Positions 59,221 to 64,000 of a DNA stretch of 64,000 nucleotides are shown piece by piece (the stretch's first letter is position 1; each line of letters begins with the position of its first letter). The notes beneath the pieces are model-generated. The model was not told the origin of the DNA. It was given only the letters and a program-made list of their open reading frames with translations, and ran no database searches. The position numbers and the translations under genes are program-made. This DNA is from a bacterium (lineage in GTDB: Bacteria; Cyanobacteriota; Vampirovibrionia; Gastranaerophilales; Gastranaerophilaceae): contig JAGBXP010000019.1 in NCBI GenBank assembly GCA_017629215.1, positions 1 through 64,000 of the forward strand, in the 5' to 3' direction.

Positions 59221-59850
59221 TTAGTTAAAATATTTTTCGTGAAAATCTGTACCACCAGTTTTTATAAGCTCAGGATATTTATTTGCAATTTTATAGACAG
59301 TATCTTCAGAATGAAATTTTGTAAATTTTCTAAATCTAGGATATGGATAATAAACTTCAATTCCGTCTAATCCGATTTTTATTAAATTTTTAACAAGGGA
59401 ATTAAGACTTAAAGCCCAGCAACAAGCAGGATGAGCAAGGACAGCAATTCCACCAGCGTTGTGTATAGCTTTGATTAGTTTTTTTACATTTCTATTTGCA
59501 AATAATCTTGGAATAACATCTTCTGTTCCTTTTTTGTTTTTAGCAAGAAAAGGGATGATATCAGGGTGATTGATGTCAATTCCATAAGCTAATAAGTGTA
59601 TAAATACATAACCAAACCAGCAATCAAATTCAACTCCAGTTATTAAAATTGAATCTTTTATATATTTATGAGCTTCGACTGTATTATGGTCAGTAATGGA
59701 TATTAACTTCATGCCATTTTTCTTTGAGCTTTCAAGTATTTGCGCATAATCACCTAATCCGTCAGAACAGGTTGTATGAATATGTAGATTAACATTATTA
59801 GGGTAATCTTCTTCTTTAAATGAAGTTAAAATTTTTCTTAAATTTTCCAT
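59221..59850 (-). CDS. PHP-domain metal-dependent phosphoesterase
   Basis: 209 residues from ATG 59850. PHP motifs: LHIHTTCSDG (metal-binding HxH), SITDHNTVEAH, GVEFDC and AVLAHPACCW, with GGTDFHEKY near the C-terminus. The fold hydrolyses phosphate esters such as nucleoside or histidinol phosphates; substrate not assignable. No Shine-Dalgarno: TATTATAA lies a few bases upstream, so a leaderless message is possible. Divergent from the 59913 gene. Confidence 0.85.
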   Translation of the reverse strand: MENLRKILTSFKEEDYPNNVNLHIHTTCSDGLGDYAQILESSKKNGMKLISITDHNTVEAHKYIKDSILITGVEFDCWFGYVFIHLLAYGIDINHPDIIPFLAKNKKGTEDVIPRLFANRNVKKLIKAIHNAGGIAVLAHPACCWALSLNSLVKNLIKIGLDGIEVYYPYPRFRKFTKFHSEDTVYKIANKYPELIKTGGTDFHEKYFN

Positions 59851-59912
59851 AATTTTATAATACAATAATCTTATTGAATTTGTCATTAAAAAAATATATA
59901 GGGAGAAATTAT

Positions 59913-60935
59913 ATGGCAAAAAATACAACTCCGTTAGAAATATTTGCTGAATCATTGAGATTATATTTTTCTAATTTTGATAAGTTTATTAAATACATGA
60001 CATTTCCTGTATTAGGGCAACTTTTAGGTCTAAGTATTGTTTTTTTATTAACTTTAATGGTGTCAAAAATTTTACCAAATGCAATTCAATCGTTTCCATT
60101 ATTAAGTAATTATGGAACATTTTTAATTGTTTGTATATTGATAATCATGCCTGGAATGATAATTTTTACAAAAGCTTTTTGGGAGTATTTAGTTGCTTAC
60201 GGCGCAATTAATTCGATGCTAGAGAACATGCTAAAATCAGGGAAAGTTTATGATTTTGATGCACATACAGAATTAATAAAGCGAAGAACTATTCCTTATG
60301 TAGGGCTATGGTTTTTATTTGGTATATTTTCTTTGATTTCTATAAATCCTTTATTTTGGGTGGTTAGTGTTGTATTTGCAATATATTTCGTTTTAGTATT
60401 TCAAATTTTCACTTTTGAGCCAGAACTTTCTCCAATTGGATGTGTAAAGAGAAGTCTAGAACTTGTCAAAGGTCATTTTGGGTCAACATTAATGTTGTTC
60501 GCTCTAATAGGAGCTTTGACTTATGTTTTAGTACCAGAAATTATTAATAAGATTTGTGGTTATACATACATAACAAAATTTTTATCAGATTTAATTCTTC
60601 CAATCATAAATCAACTACCGATAAGTGAATGGAGTATGTTTTTAGTTGATTATCATTTGCCAGCATTAAACTCAGAAAAGATTTCAGCGTTTTTTGTTTC
60701 AATTTTAATTTCACAAATCATTATTCAATATACGCTACCGTTGCGTTCAATTCTTTGGAGTTTATGGTATAAAAAATTAAATAATAATAAAATAAGAGTT
60801 GTAAATTCTTCTATTTCTAGGAAAAAGAAAAATAAGAAGCCAAGTGAAATATTAATAGAGTCATCTAATAAAAAATATTCTTCAAAAAAGCTTGATAGAA
60901 ATATATTAAGACGAGCAATGGAAAAAGAGGATTAG
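59913..60935 (+). CDS. Polytopic membrane protein, unknown
   Basis: 340 residues from ATG 59913 with AGGGAGAAA upstream. Six likely membrane helices (LGQLLGLSIVFLLTLMV; FLIVCILIIMPGMIIF; YVGLWFLFGIFSLI; LFWVVSVVFAIYFVLVFQ; STLMLFALIGALTYVLV; FFVSILISQIIIQYT), and a basic cytosolic tail rich in Lys. CVKRSLELVKGHFG between helices resembles the loop of YciC/DUF975-type proteins. Function unknown. Stop overlaps the convergent methyltransferase gene by 4 bases. Confidence 0.75.
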   Translation: MAKNTTPLEIFAESLRLYFSNFDKFIKYMTFPVLGQLLGLSIVFLLTLMVSKILPNAIQSFPLLSNYGTFLIVCILIIMPGMIIFTKAFWEYLVAYGAINSMLENMLKSGKVYDFDAHTELIKRRTIPYVGLWFLFGIFSLISINPLFWVVSVVFAIYFVLVFQIFTFEPELSPIGCVKRSLELVKGHFGSTLMLFALIGALTYVLVPEIINKICGYTYITKFLSDLILPIINQLPISEWSMFLVDYHLPALNSEKISAFFVSILISQIIIQYTLPLRSILWSLWYKKLNNNKIRVVNSSISRKKKNKKPSEILIESSNKKYSSKKLDRNILRRAMEKED

Positions 60936-61675
60936 TTTCTTAGCTTATACATAATTAAGGCTACTGAAACACTCAGATTTAGTGATTCAACGGTTTGGTT
61001 CATCTCTATTGTTAATCTTGTGTTTGCTAGATTTATTAATTCATTAGAAAGTCCATCAGCTTCTGAACCAAACATAATTAATGTTTTTTCTTTTGGGTTG
61101 AATGCACTAAGAGTGATAACACCATCTTTTTTAGGTAAGGTTACAACTTTTTCAAAGTCTGAAAACTGATTTTTTAATACCTCTAGCTTATCAATTTTTA
61201 TAACAGGAATTTTCCATAAATTTCCAACGGCAGAACGCACAGTTTTAGGATTGTATAGATCAACTGTATCACCAAATAGAATAATTCCGTCAATATTAAA
61301 CGCAACAGCAGTCCTAAGTATTGTACCTAAATTTCCTGCATCTTTAATATTTTCTAAAAGTACAATTCTTTTGGCATTTTTAAGATTAGAAAGTCTTGTG
61401 ATTGGCTGTTTCGCAACAGCAACTACTTTTGGTGCGCTTTTAGTGTCAGAAATTTTTGCAAGTACAGCTTCTGTAGTTTCTATTACATTTGTTCCAGAAA
61501 ATTCTAAATAACCATTTTCTACAAAAATATGCTTAATTTCTAATCCAGCTTGGATTGCTTCTTTAACCCCTTTTTCACCTTCTATAAGGAATAAACCTGT
61601 TTCTTCACGATATTTACCTTTAAGAAGCTTTGCTGTTTCTTTAATCATCTCATTATTTACAGATGTTATTTTCAT
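60932..61675 (-). CDS. TrmH/SpoU-family RNA 2'-O-methyltransferase
   Basis: 247 residues. N-terminal substrate-binding domain (about 1-90) and SPOUT knot domain: VLLENIKDAGNLGTILRTAVAFNIDGIIL, TLIMFGSEADGLSNELI and IEMNQTVESLNLSVSVALIMY, all three family motifs. It methylates ribose in rRNA or tRNA with SAM. Target unknown. ATG overlaps the pepP stop by 4 bases. Confidence 0.93.
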   Translation of the reverse strand: MKITSVNNEMIKETAKLLKGKYREETGLFLIEGEKGVKEAIQAGLEIKHIFVENGYLEFSGTNVIETTEAVLAKISDTKSAPKVVAVAKQPITRLSNLKNAKRIVLLENIKDAGNLGTILRTAVAFNIDGIILFGDTVDLYNPKTVRSAVGNLWKIPVIKIDKLEVLKNQFSDFEKVVTLPKKDGVITLSAFNPKEKTLIMFGSEADGLSNELINLANTRLTIEMNQTVESLNLSVSVALIMYKLRN

Positions 61676-63141
61676 AGTATTTCAAAATCCTTTAACCATT
61701 CTTTTTCTGTATCTGTTAGTAAATCGAAGTTTATTAATTTACCTTCATATCCCATTTTAACAAAAGAATGGATTTTTCCATCTTTTTTGTAACAAGAATT
61801 TTCAAGACGAATTCCAAAATGATTAGGGTTATAAAGCCCAGGCTCGATAGTAAAGCACATGTTATCTTTTATAGGAGTTTTAGCAACATCTGATTGATTA
61901 AGAGCAGGTGGCGCTTCGTGGACATTTATTCCAATCCCATGGCCTAAGCCGTGTGAGAAAGTAAACCCTTCAATATTATTATCAAGGATTTGATGCGCTA
62001 TTTTGTCAATCTCAAATCCTGTATCCAAATTTGAATTGTAGCAATTTAAAAATGCTTTTAAGACCATTGTATAAACATGTTTTTGAAGCTCACAAGGTTC
62101 ACCTTTAACGAAAACACGGGTTATATCGGTAGCGAGTCCACTTTCAAAATAAGCACCACAATCTATAAGAACTAGATCTCCATTGTTAAGTTTTATATTT
62201 TTTGAGTTTTTAGAATAATGTGCTAGTGCTGAGTTCTTATTAATAGCAATAATCGGTTTAAAACTCAAATTCTTTGCACCTTGTTTTTTAAACTCGTAAC
62301 GAAGTCTACATTCAATATCTGCTTCAGAAATATTATTTTCAGTTTCAATGAATTTACGCACAGCCATCATTGCTTTATCAGTTGCATCAAACGCTTTTTT
62401 ATAAGCATTAATTTCTTGTTCTGATTTTATAGATTTTAGTTCTTTTATTTCAGATGTTTTATGAATAGGTTTTTTTATTAATGCGTAATCATAAGCATTG
62501 ATTGTATTTTTATCAACGATTAATTCGCCTTTATAGTTTTTTAAATAATTTTCGCACGCTTGATTATCAGTAAATAGTATTAAGTCTCCATTAATAACCA
62601 TTTTTGCCCAAATTTTAGAGCTATAATCTTTTGTAAAATCTCTATATCCAGTGAGATAAGAGACTTCCTCTAGATTTGTAATGAATGTTGTTTTTTCTGG
62701 CTCATAATTCTTTGGTGGAAAAGCTACTATTGTAGGAACAATATGAGTTTCGCTATGGTTATTAATAGGATCAGACTCGAGTAATTTTATTTTGTAACCT
62801 TTAAAGCTTTCTAGCCTAGTTTGAGAAACTTTTTTTGCAACTATTCCTAATGTCTTTAGAGGATTAAGAAGCTTTTTTATTTCATCATCTTGTTTTTGTC
62901 CTAACTCTAACTTAACTACTTCAATATTTGGCTTCACTTCCATATCAGCTTGTATATGATAGCGCCCATCAACAAAGAGGTATATTTTATCTTTTGTGAT
63001 TAACGCATCACCTGTTGAACCAGAAAACCCTGTTAGAGTATATCTTGCATTTTCGGACAAAGCAGAGTATTCTACCAAAAACTCATTGGTAGAATTGACT
63101 AATAGATAATCAATTTTTAGTTTTTTTAATAGCTCTCTCAT
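61672..63141 (-). CDS. pepP: Xaa-Pro aminopeptidase (M24)
   Basis: 489 residues. N-terminal creatinase-like domains, then the metal site: LIDCGAYFESGLATDITRVF (two Asp), FSHGLGHGIGINVHEAP (His), MCFTIEPGLY (Glu) and GIRLENSC (Glu). It removes N-terminal residues before proline. Family length for the two-domain form is normal. Coupled to the methyltransferase gene downstream. Confidence 0.95.
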   Translation of the reverse strand: MRELLKKLKIDYLLVNSTNEFLVEYSALSENARYTLTGFSGSTGDALITKDKIYLFVDGRYHIQADMEVKPNIEVVKLELGQKQDDEIKKLLNPLKTLGIVAKKVSQTRLESFKGYKIKLLESDPINNHSETHIVPTIVAFPPKNYEPEKTTFITNLEEVSYLTGYRDFTKDYSSKIWAKMVINGDLILFTDNQACENYLKNYKGELIVDKNTINAYDYALIKKPIHKTSEIKELKSIKSEQEINAYKKAFDATDKAMMAVRKFIETENNISEADIECRLRYEFKKQGAKNLSFKPIIAINKNSALAHYSKNSKNIKLNNGDLVLIDCGAYFESGLATDITRVFVKGEPCELQKHVYTMVLKAFLNCYNSNLDTGFEIDKIAHQILDNNIEGFTFSHGLGHGIGINVHEAPPALNQSDVAKTPIKDNMCFTIEPGLYNPNHFGIRLENSCYKKDGKIHSFVKMGYEGKLINFDLLTDTEKEWLKDFEIL

Positions 63142-63176
63142 TTTATTTTAGCATTTTATATTATTATAACTTATCA

Positions 63177-63220
63177 GTCATTGCGACAATTCCGTCATTG
63201 CGAGCGAAGCGAAGCAATCC
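63177..63220 (-). repeat. REP-like GTCATTGCGA element between ppiC-like gene and pepP
   Basis: A partial copy GTCATTGCGA (63177-63186) is followed by a full unit at 63194-63220, which runs GTCATTGCGAGCGAAGCGAA and ends GCAATCC. ATTGC and GCAAT form a hairpin. I recognise it from memory as a very common dispersed element in diverse bacteria. It is GC-rich against its surroundings. Confidence 0.65.
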
Positions 63221-63223
63221 AGT

Positions 63224-63502
63224 TTATTCATCAATTCCTGTGCATTTAATCAAATGCCAACCAAATTGAGTTTCAACTGGCTCAGAAATTTCTCCTTCTT
63301 TTAAGGCAAATGCAGCATCCTCAAATGGTTTAACCATCATGCCTTTGCCAAACCAACGCAAATCTCCTCCGTCACGTCCAGATGGACATTTAGAATAATC
63401 TCTTGCTAAGTCTTCAAAAGCTACTCCATTTTTAATATCTAATAAAAGGTTTTTAGCTTCTTCTTTAGAAGCAACTAAAATGTGGCTTGCACGAATTTTC
63501 AT
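63224..63502 (-). CDS. Parvulin-type peptidyl-prolyl isomerase
   Basis: 92 residues from ATG 63502, with AAGGAGATAATT upstream. It has the compact parvulin fold: IRASHILVASKEEAKNLL, FEDLARDYSKCPSGRDGGDLRWFGKGMMVKPFEDAAFAL and VETQFGWHLIK. No signal peptide, so it acts in the cytosol, like PpiC/PpiD domains alone. A REP-like element fills part of the gap to pepP. Confidence 0.93.
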   Translation of the reverse strand: MKIRASHILVASKEEAKNLLLDIKNGVAFEDLARDYSKCPSGRDGGDLRWFGKGMMVKPFEDAAFALKEGEISEPVETQFGWHLIKCTGIDE

Positions 63503-63545
63503 AATTATCTCCTTATTAATACATGAAAATTCTAACACAAAAATA

Positions 63546-63872
63546 TTATTTATAGATATTCAAGTTATAAACAAATTTATATACCAACTCCAATGTTTTA
63601 TTATCATATCTTGATAGCGAATTCATAACATATTCAATTAAATTTTCTCTTTTTTGTATATGTTCAAAATCAAATAATTCTTGAACACTTACATTGAGAG
63701 CATTTGCAATCTTTTCTATTTTATCAGGCTGTGGAAAATGTAGACCACTTTCCATTTTTGATACATTTGGTGGTTCAATACTTATTAACTCAGCAATTTG
63801 TTCTTGCGTTATTCCCTTACTTTTTCGAATCTCTCTTACTCTTTTCCCAAATTTCTGTTTTAAAGAAGTCAT
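63546..63872 (-). CDS. XRE-family DNA-binding regulator
   Basis: 108 residues from ATG 63872; GGAGG lies 6 bases upstream, so the TTG at 63884 is not the start. The helix-turn-helix fills residues about 6-60 (FGKRVREIRKSKGITQEQIAELISIEPPNVSKMESGLHFP). The C-terminal part (about 65-108) is helical and probably dimerises. Likely autoregulated: a 9-base inverted repeat lies in its promoter region. Confidence 0.9.
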   Translation of the reverse strand: MTSLKQKFGKRVREIRKSKGITQEQIAELISIEPPNVSKMESGLHFPQPDKIEKIANALNVSVQELFDFEHIQKRENLIEYVMNSLSRYDNKTLELVYKFVYNLNIYK

Positions 63873-63947
63873 TTTTACCTCCAAAACAAGGATAAGCTGT
63901 TTTATATCGAAATACCATAATGTACAGTGTTATATATTATAAATTGT

Positions 63948-63996
63948 TTAATGTGTTGTATTATAAAAATGGAAAAATTTTATTGACACACATTAA
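63948..63996. promoter_or_regulatory. Inverted repeat TTAATGTGT...ACACATTAA upstream of the XRE gene
   Basis: Perfect 9-base arms at 63948-63956 and 63988-63996, 40 bases apart centre to centre, in the region before the XRE gene. TTGACA sits at the second arm on the plus strand. A pair of operator half-sites for the XRE protein is a fair guess. Confidence 0.45.
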
Positions 63997-64000
63997 TAAA

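Noticed and set aside
1-64000. tRNA, rRNA, CRISPR array, insertion sequence or prophage
   Set aside because: None seen by eye on either strand; intergenic spaces are short and explained by promoters, terminators and small repeats. A tRNA/ncRNA covariance scan would be decisive.

Overview
The window reads as chromosomal DNA of a low-GC, diderm, probably gut-associated bacterium. My best guess is a Gastranaerophilales-type member of the non-photosynthetic sister group of Cyanobacteria (Vampirovibrionia, 'Melainabacteria'). That rests on inference from the mix of features, not on a marker-gene tree: strong AT bias, outer-membrane features (Skp-like chaperone, OprO/P-like porin), a type IV pilin and PilT, a three-domain NifU with NifS, and many lineage-specific proteins with Asn-rich N-termini. 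I see no rRNA, tRNA, CRISPR array, transposase or prophage.

Layout. 1-2700: envelope genes (partial Skp-like chaperone, secreted coiled-coil protein, a repeat protein with a possible M15-like end, a porin). 2888-6438: a lineage-specific set, including a 538-residue and a 109-residue protein that look like long and short versions of one architecture. 6440-13000: minus-strand run of fau, ilvD, an unknown protein, and a detached spc segment (rpsE-rpmD-rplO-secY). 13206-14376: HIT protein and speE. 14712-18123: a paralogous pair of large unknown proteins. 18314-19575: prepilin and a duplicated-repeat protein. 19966-22918: RNase E/G, a membrane protein, rsmI. 22940-28356 (minus): murT-like, pdxJ, zinc-ribbon protein, nifU, nifS, mscS. 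28442-29895: a duplicated DUF948/YtxH gene pair. 30081-34508: unknown proteins and a probable pseudo-hydrolase.

The most unusual system is the operon at 34590-41856. It encodes a six-subunit membrane complex of the Hyf/complex I superfamily whose large subunit has lost three of the four NiFe-binding cysteines, while the small subunit keeps its proximal 4Fe-4S ligands and has gained a fused one-cluster ferredoxin domain. This matches the 'energy-converting hydrogenase-related' (Ehr) idea: an ion-pumping redox complex that is not a hydrogenase and whose electron acceptor is unknown.

41916-51241 (mostly minus): two small unknowns, rpsF-ssb-rpsR, an AAA ATPase, YqeG phosphatase, U32 peptidase-like protein, DUF4127 protein, pilT and a GltD-like flavoprotein. 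51460-58187 (plus): TPR proteins, a GAF/HD-GYP protein, two response regulators and a pentapeptide-repeat protein, probably a signalling operon. 58184-63872: acetyltransferase-like protein, rpmB, PHP hydrolase, membrane protein, TrmH-family methyltransferase, pepP, parvulin and an XRE regulator.

Across the window two lineage-specific signals recur. One is a promoter-like box (GCAATT[A/T]TT, then ACTTTATATA exactly 21 bases downstream in three cases) before unknown genes. The other is a short N-terminal leader ending in [S/N/R]FK[G/A/Q] on otherwise unrelated proteins. Both may mark an undescribed regulon and protein class.
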